The notes under the pieces: model-generated | The model's database searches: none | What the model was told of the DNA's origin: nothing | The model's input: the letters and a program-made list of their open reading frames with translations, nothing else | Shown here: piece by piece, positions 35,845-45,317 of the stretch | How positions within the stretch are numbered: position 1 is the stretch's first letter | How the letters are laid out: each line of letters opens with the position of its first letter | NCBI RefSeq assembly: GCF_002812705.1 | Contig: NZ_CP025030.1 | Location: 4,340,001-4,404,000, forward strand | DNA: 64,000 nt | Direction of reading: 5' to 3' | From: Achromobacter spanius | GTDB lineage: Bacteria; Pseudomonadota; Gammaproteobacteria; Burkholderiales; Burkholderiaceae_B | Made by a program: the position numbers and the translations under genes

Positions 35845-36039
35845 GGCGGCTCCAGAGCGTGGCAACGTCTGGCGCGCAGGCTTGCCCGCCAAACTGCATT
35901 CCCTCGACATCGCCGTGGCATCAGGGCGGCGTCAAAGCGCTGTTATGCAGGCGCCTTGGCGAATTCCATGTCTCGGTTGCTAATCAGACTACTCTGAAGC
36001 ATTTATCGTATCAATCTGCATTAAGTCTAAAAACGCCGC

Positions 36040-36765
36040 TTATTTCGCGTTTATCGTCAAGATCAATTCCAAAAGCCTATCCAAGCCCCCCTCATCGATC
36101 ACCACATTGACGGTTTGGCGCACGACCGCCTTGGCCCGATAGCCGACCGACAAGCCCGCGGCGCGCATCATTGGCAAGTCGTTCGCACCGTCACCCACGG
36201 CAATCGCCCGATCCAGCCCCACGCCGCGCTGCGCGCACACCTCTGCCAATTTGCGTCGCTTTTCCTCGCCGTCGCAAATATCGCCCCAAGGCTGCGGTAC
36301 AAGCTTGCCCGTGAGGCGTCCGTCAAACACCTCCAGCACGTTGGCGCGCACGTCGTCCAGCCCCAGACGCTGACGCAGGCGGTCCGTAAAGCAGGTAAAG
36401 CCGCCCGTCACCAACAGGCAGGTCAGACCCGCCGCCTTGCAAGCGGCAATCAGGGTTTCGGCGCCGGGATTGATGCGCACACGTTCGTCATAGACCGTAT
36501 CCAGCAAGGTTTCGGGCATGCCGGCCAATAACGCCACGCGGTCGCGCAGGCTTTGCTTGTAGTCGATGAGGTCACCGCGCATGGCGGCTTCCGTCAGCGC
36601 CGCCACTTCGGCTTTCTTGCCCATCAGATCGGCCATTTCATCCAGCGTCTCGATAGAGATCAGCGTCGAATCCATATCGAACGCAATGACCTTGTAGTCC
36701 GACAAGGCCAGCGGCGGCGTGATGCCGCGCCAGTGCAAGCCAGGAACTGTGGACGAATAAAGCAT
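36040..36765 (-). CDS. serB: Phosphoserine phosphatase
   Basis: HAD-superfamily enzyme removing phosphate from O-phospho-L-serine in the last step of serine synthesis. It has 241 residues. The nucleophile motif is FDMDSTLI (first Asp at about residue 29), followed by CLLVTGGFTCFTDRLRQRLGLD, and GDGANDLPMM supplies the metal-binding aspartates. It lacks the longer N-terminal ACT-like part seen in some SerB. It lies 12 bp downstream of the LysR gene at 36778 on the same strand, so read-through transcription is likely. Confidence 0.93.
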   Translation of the reverse strand: MLYSSTVPGLHWRGITPPLALSDYKVIAFDMDSTLISIETLDEMADLMGKKAEVAALTEAAMRGDLIDYKQSLRDRVALLAGMPETLLDTVYDERVRINPGAETLIAACKAAGLTCLLVTGGFTCFTDRLRQRLGLDDVRANVLEVFDGRLTGKLVPQPWGDICDGEEKRRKLAEVCAQRGVGLDRAIAVGDGANDLPMMRAAGLSVGYRAKAVVRQTVNVVIDEGGLDRLLELILTINAK

Positions 36766-36777
36766 GGCAATCCTTGT

Positions 36778-37686
36778 CTAGGCGGGGATGGGCAAGCTGG
36801 AACGCTGTGCGCACAGCCAGTTGATGAACAATTGGGCGGATGCCGAGGCCGGGCCATCCTGCCGATACATCGCATGGATGCCGGCGTTGGGCAGGTGCGG
36901 GTGGGGAAACAAGGGGCGCAGGCGATCGGCGCGGATGTCGTCTTCCAGCAGGCACCAGGGCGCCAGCGCGATGCCGAGGTCGTTCATGGCCGCCTGCATG
37001 CACAGGAACTGGTGGTCGAACACGGGCCCGGGCAATTGCGCCGGCACGTCCACCTTGGCCAGCGCAAACCAGCGCGGCCAATGGTCCATGCCGCCAGAGA
37101 TCTTCAAGAGCGGATGGCCCAGGCAGTCGGCGGGCGTGTTCAGCCGGTTGCGGTCGATGAAGCGCGGCGACGCGACGGGCACGTGGAAGTCGTCCAGGCA
37201 ATGCACGCAAGCCAGGTCGGAATGCGCCATGAAGCCATGCCGGATCAGCACGTCGCTGCCGGGGTCGCCGCCCCGGTCCAGGAAGGGGCGCGCCTGCGTG
37301 CTCAGTTGCACGTCTACACCAGGATGCAGCGCCTGGAAGGTCGACAGGCGCGGGATCAGCCACTTCATGGTCAACGAGGGCGTGGCGCACACGCGCAGCA
37401 CGCCGCCGTGGGCGGGTGATTTCAGCTTGGCCGTGGCGACGGCGATGCGTTCCAGGCTGGCCTGCACTTCGGGAAAATACGCCTGCGCGCAGGGCAGCAG
37501 CGCCACGCCACGCGCCTCGCGCGCAAACAGCGGCTGCCCCACATACTCTTCAAGAATGCGTATTTGCTGGCTGACCGCGCTGTGCGTGATGCTGAGTTCA
37601 TCGGCGGCGGCCGTGAAGCTGCGCAAGCGCGCCGCGGCTTCGAACACGCGCAGCGCTTTCAACGGCGGCAGGCTCTGCCCGGCCAT
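36778..37686 (-). CDS. LysR family regulator (GcvA-like)
   Basis: A 302-residue protein beginning MAGQSLPPLKALRVFEAAARLRSF, with helix-turn-helix SFTAAADELSITHSAVSQQIRILEEYVGQPLFAREARGV and GcvA-type effector domain blocks (LRVCATPSLTMKWLIPRLSTFQALHPGVDVQLST). It is divergent from the ABC importer at 37929; the 242-bp gap contains a perfect T-N11-A palindrome. It probably controls the importer and may affect serB downstream. Confidence 0.9.
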   Translation of the reverse strand: MAGQSLPPLKALRVFEAAARLRSFTAAADELSITHSAVSQQIRILEEYVGQPLFAREARGVALLPCAQAYFPEVQASLERIAVATAKLKSPAHGGVLRVCATPSLTMKWLIPRLSTFQALHPGVDVQLSTQARPFLDRGGDPGSDVLIRHGFMAHSDLACVHCLDDFHVPVASPRFIDRNRLNTPADCLGHPLLKISGGMDHWPRWFALAKVDVPAQLPGPVFDHQFLCMQAAMNDLGIALAPWCLLEDDIRADRLRPLFPHPHLPNAGIHAMYRQDGPASASAQLFINWLCAQRSSLPIPA

Positions 37687-37837
37687 TTCAGCGGTCGCCC
37701 GCCCAGGCGCCGGCCAGGCGCAAGGCTGTGCTGCTCTTTCCCACGTTTACCCTTGTCGTCTAATTATTGGCGGCGCGGCCATGGCCACGCCTGCGCTGTT
37801 CTGCCGCATTCTAGGGGATAGTGGCGGCGGCGACCTC

Positions 37838-37850
37838 TTAGAAAATCTAA
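37838..37850. promoter_or_regulatory. Perfect T-N11-A palindrome, likely LysR operator
   Basis: TTAGAAAATCTAA is a perfect 5-bp inverted repeat around AAA, fitting the LysR-type consensus exactly. It lies 78 bp before the ABC ATPase start and 152 bp before the divergent lysR start. Confidence 0.6.
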
Positions 37851-37928
37851 CGCCATGCCTTAAAAAACACTGCTGGTCGCTAGCCGGGTGCGTTCCTATG
37901 ATGCCGTGAACCCAAGCAGGAACGGACT

Positions 37929-39005
37929 ATGGCATCGATCACGGTAGACGGCATCGCCAAGACTTTTGGCGGACAGCAGGTGTTGCGCAATTTGTCGCTG
38001 CACATTCCCGACGGCGCGTTCTACACGCTGCTGGGTCCCAGCGGCTGCGGCAAGACCACCTTGCTACGCTGTATAGCAGGCTTTTACGCGCCCGACGGCG
38101 GCCGGCTCCTGTTCGACCAGGACGACGTCACCCATGTTTCCGCGCACCGCCGCGACATCGGCATGGTGTTCCAGGACTATGCGCTGTTCCCCGACAAGAG
38201 CGCCTTCGACAACGTGGCCTATGGCCTGCGTGCGCGCGGCGTGGCTCGCGCAGAAACCACGCGGCGCGCCAACGAAGCGCTGGACAAGGTCGGGCTGCTC
38301 TCATTGGCCGACCGCTACCCCGCCCAGATGAGCGGCGGCCAACGCCAGCGCGTGGCCTTGGCCCGCGCGCTGGTGATTCGGCCGCGCGTGCTGCTGATGG
38401 ATGAACCGCTCTCCAACCTGGACGCCAAGATGCGCTTGCAGATGCGCGACGTCATTCTGGATCTGGTGCGCGAGGCCGGCATCACGACCGTCTTCGTCAC
38501 GCACGACCAGGAAGAAGCGCTGGCGATGTCGGACCGCATCGCGATCATGGACCACGGCAATATCGCGCAACTGGGCACGCCCGAGGAACTCTACGGCACG
38601 CCGGTCAACGCCTACGTGGCGGACTTCATCGGTTCGGCCAACGTGATCCCGGTGCCGGCGCAGACCGGCCTGGCGGGCGCGCCGGAAGGACACGTGCGCT
38701 ACGAATTGTGTGGCCTGCGTTTTGACGGCGTACAGGGCAGCGCGCAACTGGACGCCAGCGGCGTGTTGATTGCCCGCCCGGAAGAGCTGGCGCTGATGGC
38801 GCCCGCGCCCTACGTTCCCAACACCCTGCCCGGCAAGGTGCTGCGCCGCCAGTACCTGGGCTTCAAGACCGCGTACCGCATCGCGCTGGACAACGGCACT
38901 GAGATCCGCGTCGAGCTGCACGCCGGCAATATGGTGGCGCAGTTCCAGCCCGGGCAAGCCGTGCAGGTGCTGATCCCCGCCGACAGCCGCGTCGTGAACG
39001 CCTGA
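37929..39005 (+). CDS. ABC transporter ATP-binding protein (Fe/spermidine/phosphonate-type)
   Basis: A 358-residue ATPase: Walker A GPSGCGKTTLLRC (about residues 37-49), Q-loop VFQDYALFPDKSAFDNVAYGL, signature MSGGQRQRVALARAL, Walker B VLLMDEPLSNLDAK, switch VFVTHDQEEALAMSD. A C-terminal TOBE-like domain (about residues 240-355) follows. It is the first gene of an ATPase-permease-binding protein operon. The permease starts 13 bp after its stop. The class covers iron(III), polyamine, 2-aminoethylphosphonate and sugar-phosphate importers. Confidence 0.9.
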   Translation: MASITVDGIAKTFGGQQVLRNLSLHIPDGAFYTLLGPSGCGKTTLLRCIAGFYAPDGGRLLFDQDDVTHVSAHRRDIGMVFQDYALFPDKSAFDNVAYGLRARGVARAETTRRANEALDKVGLLSLADRYPAQMSGGQRQRVALARALVIRPRVLLMDEPLSNLDAKMRLQMRDVILDLVREAGITTVFVTHDQEEALAMSDRIAIMDHGNIAQLGTPEELYGTPVNAYVADFIGSANVIPVPAQTGLAGAPEGHVRYELCGLRFDGVQGSAQLDASGVLIARPEELALMAPAPYVPNTLPGKVLRRQYLGFKTAYRIALDNGTEIRVELHAGNMVAQFQPGQAVQVLIPADSRVVNA

Positions 39006-39018
39006 GGACGCGCCCGCC

Positions 39019-40665
39019 ATGAAAATCAAATGGTGGCCCTGGGGCATCCTGACCGCAATCTGCCTGGTCCTGCTGCTGTTCTTCGTGCTGTATCCGCTGG
39101 GCGTGCTGTTCGGCAACAGCGTCACGGGCCAGGACGGTGGCTTTTCCCTGGAAGGCTTCAAGGCCTTGCTGGCCGATTCCCAATACCTGGAGGCCTTCGG
39201 CAACACGCTCATCCTGGGCCTGGCGGTGACCACCTGCACCGTGCTGGTGGGCGTGCCGTTCGCCTATCTGGTGGCGCGCTACGACTTCCCCTTGAAGAAC
39301 CTGGTGGCGATACTGCCGGTACTGACCATCGTGATTCCGGAAATCATCGTGGGCCAGTCCTGGCTGCTGCTGTTGGGCAACAACGGCCTGTTGACCAACC
39401 TGCTGGGCGACGTGGGCATCTCGCTGCCGTCCTTCTACGGCTGGACGGGCATGGTGTTTTCCATGACGCTCGTCTACTACACCTACATTTATCTTGGCGT
39501 GCTGGCCGCGCTGCGCGGCTTTGATGGCCAGTTGGAAGAAGCCGGACTCAGCCTGGGCACGCCGCCCTTGCTGACCCGCTTGCGCGTGCTGGTGCCGGTG
39601 CTGCTGCCGGCGGTGCTGGTGAACGCGCTGGTGGTGTTCACGCTGGTGGTCGGCAACTTTGCGCTGGCGATGCTGCTGGGCAGCCGCGTGCCGCTGCTGT
39701 CGGTCATGACGTACAACACCTTCGTCAGCGAAATGGGCGGCAGCCCCACGCTGCAAAGCGCCATGTCGGTGGTGTCGATCGCCATCGTCGCCATCGTGCT
39801 GTTCATTCAGAAGCGCGTTGTGGAACGCAAGGTCTACACGATGACGCAAGGCCGCGCCCCGGCCGCGGTGCGGGTGCGTTCGTGGACGGCGGTGTTGTAT
39901 GCGGGTGGCGTGGGGCTGGTGATCCTGGTGTCGATGCTGCCGCTCATCATCGTCTTCATCGCCGCCTTCACCAAGACCAGCGGGCCCGTCATGCAATGGG
40001 GCCAGTGGTCGCTGGCCAGCATGCAACGCGCCGTGCATGGCGCGCCCGAACCCATTTTGAATTCACTGAAGTTCGCCTCGTTGGCCACCATGCTGGGCGT
40101 GGCCTTCGCGGTGCTGGTCAGTTATCTGACCATCAAGAAGCGCAACGCGTTCACGCAGGTGCTGGACTACATCGTCGTGCTGCCGCTGACCATTTCCGGC
40201 ACGGTGCTGGGCATTGCGCTGGTGCAGACCTTCAACACGGGCTGGCTGGTGCTGGCGGGAACCTCCGGGATCATGGTGCTGTGCTACACGGTGCGCCGCC
40301 TGCCCTTCGCGGTGCGCAATGCATCGTCGGTGCTATTCAACATTCCGGACTCGATCGAGGAAGCGTCGATCAGCCTGGGCGTGTCGCCCCTGATGACGTT
40401 TTTCAAGGTGATCCTGCCCGCCATGAAGGCGTCGATCATCTCGGCCGCGATCCTGATGTGGCTGACGACGATATCCGAGCTGTCGGCCTCCATCGTGGCC
40501 TACAGCGGCGGCCTGGAAACCATGCCCATCGCCATCTTCCGTCAGGTTGACGGCGGCAGGCTGGGCATGGCGTCGGCCTATGGCGCGGCGCTGGTCACGG
40601 TGATCGTGCTGCCCATCATCGTGTCGGTCAAGACGTTCCGCATCAAGCTGTTCTCCGGCAAATAA
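39019..40665 (+). CDS. ABC transporter permease, two fused transmembrane domains
   Basis: A 548-residue inner-membrane protein with a duplicated permease domain, like FbpB/AfuB. Each half has an EAA-type loop: GFDGQLEEAGLSLGTPPLLTRLRVLVPVLLP near residues 172-202 and IPDSIEEASISLGVSPLMTFFKVILPAMK near 443-471. A single chain therefore can supply both membrane halves. It sits between the ATPase and binding protein genes of the same operon. Confidence 0.9.
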   Translation: MKIKWWPWGILTAICLVLLLFFVLYPLGVLFGNSVTGQDGGFSLEGFKALLADSQYLEAFGNTLILGLAVTTCTVLVGVPFAYLVARYDFPLKNLVAILPVLTIVIPEIIVGQSWLLLLGNNGLLTNLLGDVGISLPSFYGWTGMVFSMTLVYYTYIYLGVLAALRGFDGQLEEAGLSLGTPPLLTRLRVLVPVLLPAVLVNALVVFTLVVGNFALAMLLGSRVPLLSVMTYNTFVSEMGGSPTLQSAMSVVSIAIVAIVLFIQKRVVERKVYTMTQGRAPAAVRVRSWTAVLYAGGVGLVILVSMLPLIIVFIAAFTKTSGPVMQWGQWSLASMQRAVHGAPEPILNSLKFASLATMLGVAFAVLVSYLTIKKRNAFTQVLDYIVVLPLTISGTVLGIALVQTFNTGWLVLAGTSGIMVLCYTVRRLPFAVRNASSVLFNIPDSIEEASISLGVSPLMTFFKVILPAMKASIISAAILMWLTTISELSASIVAYSGGLETMPIAIFRQVDGGRLGMASAYGAALVTVIVLPIIVSVKTFRIKLFSGK

Positions 40666-40688
40666 CCCCCTCGACCCAAAGGCTCTCC

Positions 40689-41672
40689 ATGCAACTCAAG
40701 CACCTGATCCAGACCAGCGTTTTGGCCGCCTCCCTGGCCGCCGGCGCCGCGCACGCGCAAAACGTCGTGCTCTATTCGTCGAACAACACGGAAACCATCG
40801 AGACCGCGCTGGATGCCGTGAAGAAGGCGAACCCCAAGCTGAACGTGCAGCCCGTCACGGGCGGCACCGGCACGATGATGAAGCGCATCGAGGCCGAATC
40901 GCAGAATCCGCGCGGTGATCTTTTCTGGAGCGGCGGCTTTGGGACGCTGGGCGCCTACCGCCAGCAATTGCAGCCCTATCGCCCCGCCGACCTGGACAAG
41001 ATTCCCGCCGAATTCCGTGGCCCCGACGACCTGTGGGTGGGCACGAACGTGCACGTGATGGTGATGATGGTCAACGAACGCCAGTTGAAGGGCCTGCCCG
41101 CGCCCGCCACCTGGTCGGACCTGATGCAGCCCCAATGGAAGAACAAGTTCGCCATTACCGATCCGTCCAAGAGCGGCACGGCGTACATGCTGGTGTACGG
41201 CCTGTACAAGCAATTCGGACAGGCCGGCCTGGACAAGATCGCGGCCAACGCCGTGGTCACCGCGTCGTCGGGCACCACCTACAAGGGCGTGGCCGCGGGG
41301 GAGTACGCCGTGGGCATGACGCTGGAATACGCCGCGCAGGAATATGTGGCCGGCGGGCAAAAGGAAATCAAGCTCGTCTATCCGACCGAAGGCAGCTACC
41401 TGGCGCCGGAAGGCATGTTCATCATCAAGGGCGCCAAGAACCTGGACGCGGCAAAAGCCCTGTACGACGGCCTCTTGAGCAAGGAATCGCAGGAAGCGCA
41501 GTTGGTGAAGAACTTTCGCCGGCCCACGCGCACCGACGTGGCCGTGGCCAGCCTGACCACCCTGCCCGACCTGAAGACCATCAAGATCTTCCCCGTCAGC
41601 CAGGAAGCGGCCGCCACCGACTATGAATCGGTGGTGGCGGCCTGGAACCAGGCGGTGGCCAAGGCGAAGTAA
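40689..41672 (+). CDS. ABC transporter periplasmic binding protein (FbpA/AfuA-like class)
   Basis: A 327-residue solute-binding protein with a signal peptide ending AHA (residue about 24). NVVLYSSNNTETIETALDAV opens the mature fold, GDLFWSGGFGTLGAYRQQL and GAKNLDAAKALYDGLLSKESQE are family blocks, and LVYPTEGSYLAPEGMFIIKG is the hinge region. The tandem tyrosines that bind Fe3+ in FbpA are not evident at the usual place, so a phosphorylated or anionic organic solute (as in AfuA) is as likely as iron. Unusually, it is the last gene of its operon. Confidence 0.85.
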   Translation: MQLKHLIQTSVLAASLAAGAAHAQNVVLYSSNNTETIETALDAVKKANPKLNVQPVTGGTGTMMKRIEAESQNPRGDLFWSGGFGTLGAYRQQLQPYRPADLDKIPAEFRGPDDLWVGTNVHVMVMMVNERQLKGLPAPATWSDLMQPQWKNKFAITDPSKSGTAYMLVYGLYKQFGQAGLDKIAANAVVTASSGTTYKGVAAGEYAVGMTLEYAAQEYVAGGQKEIKLVYPTEGSYLAPEGMFIIKGAKNLDAAKALYDGLLSKESQEAQLVKNFRRPTRTDVAVASLTTLPDLKTIKIFPVSQEAAATDYESVVAAWNQAVAKAK

Positions 41673-41705
41673 GAACGGGGCCGGGGCCGGCCGGCTCGGG
41701 GCGTA

Positions 41706-42383
41706 TCAGTCGCCCTGCACCATCCGGCCCGCGGCCAGCACAAGCTGACGGCCGCATCGGGCCGCCAACTGCGGATCGTGGGTCACCAGCACCAGCGTGG
41801 TGCCGTGCTCGCGGTGCAGGTCGAACATCAGGTCGATGACGGTGACGCCGGTGGCGGCATCCAGGCTGCCGGTGGGCTCATCGGCGAACAACAGGTCGGG
41901 CTGCACCACAAAGGCGCGCGCCAGCGACACCCGCTGCTGCTCGCCGCCCGACAAGGTGCGGGGGTAATGATGCAGGCGCGCACCCAGTCCCACGCGCTCA
42001 AGCATGGCCTGCGCGGCCTCGCGCGCGGATTGCCCGGCCAGTTCCAGCGGCAGCATCACGTTTTCCAGCGCCGTCAGGTTGGGCAGCAACTGAAACGACT
42101 GGAACACGAAGCCCACATGATTGGCGCGCAAGCGCGCGCGGCCGTCTTCATCCAGGGCGAACAGGTCCTGCCCGGCCAGATGCACGCTGCCCACGCTGGG
42201 AACATCCAGCCCGGCCAATAGTCCCAACAACGTGGACTTGCCCGAACCGGAGCTTCCGGTGATGGCGACGGCGCTGCCGGCCTGCACCGTAAAATCAATT
42301 CCTTCCAGGATAGACAGCGTCCCGCCGGCATCGGCTACCCGCTTGCCCAGCCCTTTCACCTCGATCGAATTCTTGCTATCCAT
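41706..42383 (-). CDS. ybbA: ABC transporter ATPase, YbbA/LolD family
   Basis: A 225-residue ATPase of the MacB/LolD class: Walker A GSSGSGKSTLLGLLAG, VGFVFQSFQLLPNLTALENVMLPLEL, signature LSGGEQQRVSLARA, Walker B LLFADEPTGSLD, and LVTHDPQLA. In E. coli ybbA is divergent from tesA and followed by the permease gene ybbP. Here the tesA neighbour is kept but no permease follows (the next gene is convergent). The ATG overlaps the tesA ATG by two bases. Confidence 0.85.
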   Translation of the reverse strand: MDSKNSIEVKGLGKRVADAGGTLSILEGIDFTVQAGSAVAITGSSGSGKSTLLGLLAGLDVPSVGSVHLAGQDLFALDEDGRARLRANHVGFVFQSFQLLPNLTALENVMLPLELAGQSAREAAQAMLERVGLGARLHHYPRTLSGGEQQRVSLARAFVVQPDLLFADEPTGSLDAATGVTVIDLMFDLHREHGTTLVLVTHDPQLAARCGRQLVLAAGRMVQGD

Positions 42384-43032
42384 GCGCCTATTTTCCCTTC
42401 TGCATCTAACGTCCGCCTTGGCGATTGCCGTCGTGGCCCTTCCCGCCCACGCTCAGACCGCCCCGACGGCCGAGGGTTCCGCATCGCGCACCTTGCTGGT
42501 GGTGGGCGACAGCCTGTCCGCCGAATACGGCATCAAGCGCGGCACGGGTTGGGTGCCCTTGCTGTCCGCTCGGGTTTCCGAACAATACCCCAAGTACCAG
42601 GTCGTCAATGCCAGCATCAGCGGCGACACCACCAGCGGCGGCATAGCGCGCCTGCCGGCGCTGCTGCGCCAGCACGCACCCGCCGTGGTCGTGCTGGAAC
42701 TGGGCGCCAATGATGCATTGCGCGGCTTGCCATTGTCGATGACCGAGCAAAACCTGCGCGCCATGACGCAGGCCGCCAAGCAGGCCAAGGCGGAAGTGCT
42801 GATCGTGGGCATGCAGATTCCGCCCAACTATGGCCGCGATTACTCGCAGCGCTTCGCCCAACTGTTTTCCACGGTCGCCAAAGACGAAAAAGCCCGGCTC
42901 GTGCCCTTCCTGATGGAAGGTATTGCAACGAACCGGGCGATGTTCCAGGCTGACGGCATCCATCCTAACGAGGATGCCCAGCCCCAACTGCTGGACAACG
43001 TATGGCCGACGCTGCGGCCATTGCTGAACTAG
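42382..43032 (+). CDS. tesA: Arylesterase / acyl-CoA thioesterase I (SGNH hydrolase)
   Basis: Periplasmic esterase/thioesterase/lysophospholipase of 216 residues. It has a signal peptide MRLFSLLHLTSALAIAVVALPAHA, nucleophile block VVGDSLSAEYG (GDSL), VVNASISGDTTSGG (Gly), LELGANDALRG (Asn) and ADGIHPNEDAQPQL (Asp-x-x-His). It matches the TesA order of all four SGNH blocks. The ATG shares the CATG with the divergent ybbA start, so each promoter must lie in the other gene. Confidence 0.9.
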   Translation: MRLFSLLHLTSALAIAVVALPAHAQTAPTAEGSASRTLLVVGDSLSAEYGIKRGTGWVPLLSARVSEQYPKYQVVNASISGDTTSGGIARLPALLRQHAPAVVVLELGANDALRGLPLSMTEQNLRAMTQAAKQAKAEVLIVGMQIPPNYGRDYSQRFAQLFSTVAKDEKARLVPFLMEGIATNRAMFQADGIHPNEDAQPQLLDNVWPTLRPLLN

Positions 43033-43062
43033 GGCGGGTCTAAGGGCAGGTCTAAGGGCGGA

Positions 43063-45027
43063 TCAGCCCTCTGCCTGCGGCTGATCGCCGCGAATGACGT
43101 CAGCGGCGCCGGGCAGTACTTGCACCTTGTACTGTTCACGCAGCATCTTCAGCATTGCTTCGATTTCGGCCTGACCCAGGCCGCCCGACAACTGCTGCGC
43201 CAGGCGGGCCTTGGCAGCCTCGTCAACCGTACCGGCTTCAACCTTTTCCAGGCGAACCAGCGTGTAGTCGTCACCCGACTGAACACCGACATAGCCCGGC
43301 AACGGCGTCGAAGGCAGGCGCATCGCGGCGTCCACGACGGGTTGCGGCAGATCCTTGGGGTCCTGGCGCGAGACCACCACGGCGGGCGCGAAGCCTTCCG
43401 GTGCGGCGGACGGGTTGGCCTTGTCGGCCGCCAGCGCCGCTTCGCCGGCCTTCTTGGCGGCTTCTGCAGAACGCTCTTGGATCAAGCGCGAACGAATCGA
43501 ATCGCTGACCTTGTCCAGGGGCGGCACATGGGCCGGTTCCAGATTGGCGACGCGCACGGCCATCATGACGGCGGGCGACAGCTCAATGACGCCGGAGTTC
43601 TGCTTTTCGCGCAGCACGTCGGGCGAGAACAGAATCTGGCGCACGCGCGGGTTGTCCAGCAGTTCGGCGTCGGGGCTGTCGGCGGCGGAACCCGGGCCTG
43701 CCTTGTCGGCGGGCAAGAGACCTTCGCGGGTCACGCCCGAGGCGGTACGCAGCTTCAGGCCCACGGCATCCGCGGCGGGTTGCAGGCTGTCGCGCTGGTC
43801 ATAGACCTGCTTGTTCAACTGGCTGGCCATTTCCGAGAAATGCACGGCGGCAAGCTGCTTGCGCACTTCGCCGGTGATCTGGTCCTTGACCTCGGCCAGC
43901 GGCTTGATGGCAGCGGGCTGGATCTCGGTGACCTTGATGATGTGCAGGCCCGACGGGCTTTCGACAACACCCGACACCTGGTCCTTGGCTTGGCTGAAGA
44001 TGGCCTTTTCCAGCGGACCGGTCAACATGCCCGGCGCCAGCCAGCCCAGATCACCGCCCTTGGCGGCCGAACCCGAGTCTTGCGAATTCTTGGTGGCCAG
44101 TTCGGCGAACTTGGCCGGGTCGGCAGCCGCCTGCTTGGCCAGGTCTTCGGCCTTGGCGCGAGCGGCCTTGCGGGCCTCTTCCGACGCGCCAGGGGCCAAT
44201 TCAATCATGATGTGGCTGGCGCGGCGGCGCTCGGGTTGACCAAAGCGGTTCTTGTTTTGCTCGTAGTAGGACGCCAGGTCTTCGTCCTTGACCTGGATGC
44301 CCTGCGTGGCGGCGGCTTCATCCAGCACCAGGTATTGCACTTGAACCTGTTCGGGAATCTGCAGTTGCTGCTTGTTGGCGTCGTACCAGGACTGGATGTC
44401 GGCGGGCGACACGGTCACTTGCGAGCGATAGTCTTCAGCCGCGAAACGGCGCAGTTGCACGGTGCGCTGCTGCGTCAACGCCGTTTCCAGCGAGGCGACG
44501 ACTTCGGCGGGCGCGCCGGCGGAACCGCCCACGGGGTCCAGCACGCGGCCAACGGCCAGGTCACGGCGCAAGCCAGCTTCAAACGAGGTCGGCGACATGC
44601 CTTGCGCCACCAGCACCTGGCGATAGCGTTCGGGCGAGAAGCGGCCGTTGTCCTGGAACTGGGGAATGGCGGCGATGGTGTTGCGCAGCGTTTCGTCGGA
44701 CACCGTGAAGCGGTTGTCGACGGCAACGTTGGCCAGCAGTCGTTGGTTGATCAGCTGGTTCAGCAGGTTTTCGCGCAAGGCGGGCGTGTCAACGACGGCG
44801 GGGTCGAAGCGAGCGCCCTGGCGTTGCTGTATCTGCGCCAGTTGGTCGCGATGCGCCTGATCAAACTCGGCGCGCGAAATCGGCTGGCCGGCGACCGTCG
44901 CCAACTCAGGCTCTTGGCGCATGAAGCTGTCATAGCCTTGAATTCCGACGAGGAAGAAGGACGGCACAATCAGAAGCAGCAGGATGAGCTGCATCCAGCG
45001 CCGATGGCTGCGAATTAATTCGAACAT
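43063..45027 (-). CDS. ppiD: Periplasmic folding chaperone / peptidyl-prolyl isomerase PpiD
   Basis: A 654-residue inner-membrane-anchored chaperone facing the periplasm that helps newly secreted outer-membrane proteins. It starts MFELIRSHRRWMQLILLLLIVPSFFLVGIQGY, with one anchor helix. A SurA-like N-domain follows. The parvulin domain at about residues 265-370 contains RRASHIMIELAPGASEE and SGSAAKGGDLGWLAPGMLTGPLEKAIFS. A second PPIase-like region and a coiled linker follow. It is terminated by short GC-rich repeats at 43033-43062. Confidence 0.93.
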   Translation of the reverse strand: MFELIRSHRRWMQLILLLLIVPSFFLVGIQGYDSFMRQEPELATVAGQPISRAEFDQAHRDQLAQIQQRQGARFDPAVVDTPALRENLLNQLINQRLLANVAVDNRFTVSDETLRNTIAAIPQFQDNGRFSPERYRQVLVAQGMSPTSFEAGLRRDLAVGRVLDPVGGSAGAPAEVVASLETALTQQRTVQLRRFAAEDYRSQVTVSPADIQSWYDANKQQLQIPEQVQVQYLVLDEAAATQGIQVKDEDLASYYEQNKNRFGQPERRRASHIMIELAPGASEEARKAARAKAEDLAKQAAADPAKFAELATKNSQDSGSAAKGGDLGWLAPGMLTGPLEKAIFSQAKDQVSGVVESPSGLHIIKVTEIQPAAIKPLAEVKDQITGEVRKQLAAVHFSEMASQLNKQVYDQRDSLQPAADAVGLKLRTASGVTREGLLPADKAGPGSAADSPDAELLDNPRVRQILFSPDVLREKQNSGVIELSPAVMMAVRVANLEPAHVPPLDKVSDSIRSRLIQERSAEAAKKAGEAALAADKANPSAAPEGFAPAVVVSRQDPKDLPQPVVDAAMRLPSTPLPGYVGVQSGDDYTLVRLEKVEAGTVDEAAKARLAQQLSGGLGQAEIEAMLKMLREQYKVQVLPGAADVIRGDQPQAEG

Positions 45028-45317
45028 GGAATCCCTGTTGCCGCGCTCCGGGGGTGTCCACCCGAAGCCGCACGAAAACGCAAAAAAAAGGGCGAACTGG
45101 ATTCGCCCCATTCCCATACCGGTCAATACCGGATCAGCGGGCGGATTTTAGCATTTCTCACTCGCATGGGGCCTTTAGATTCTCTTCAGATTATTCCGGG
45201 TCGCCCGCCCCCTTGCGCCCCACCGGGCCAATCAGCCCTCTGCCGCGCGCCCAGGCTGCCAATTGCCCTGGGGCGGAGGCTGAAGCCCCGGGAATCGGCT
45301 GCCAAGAAGGAGTATCC

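Noticed and set aside
43120..45018. A 632-codon plus-strand frame opposite ppiD
   Set aside because: It lacks family motifs and sits wholly antisense to a well-supported ppiD gene.
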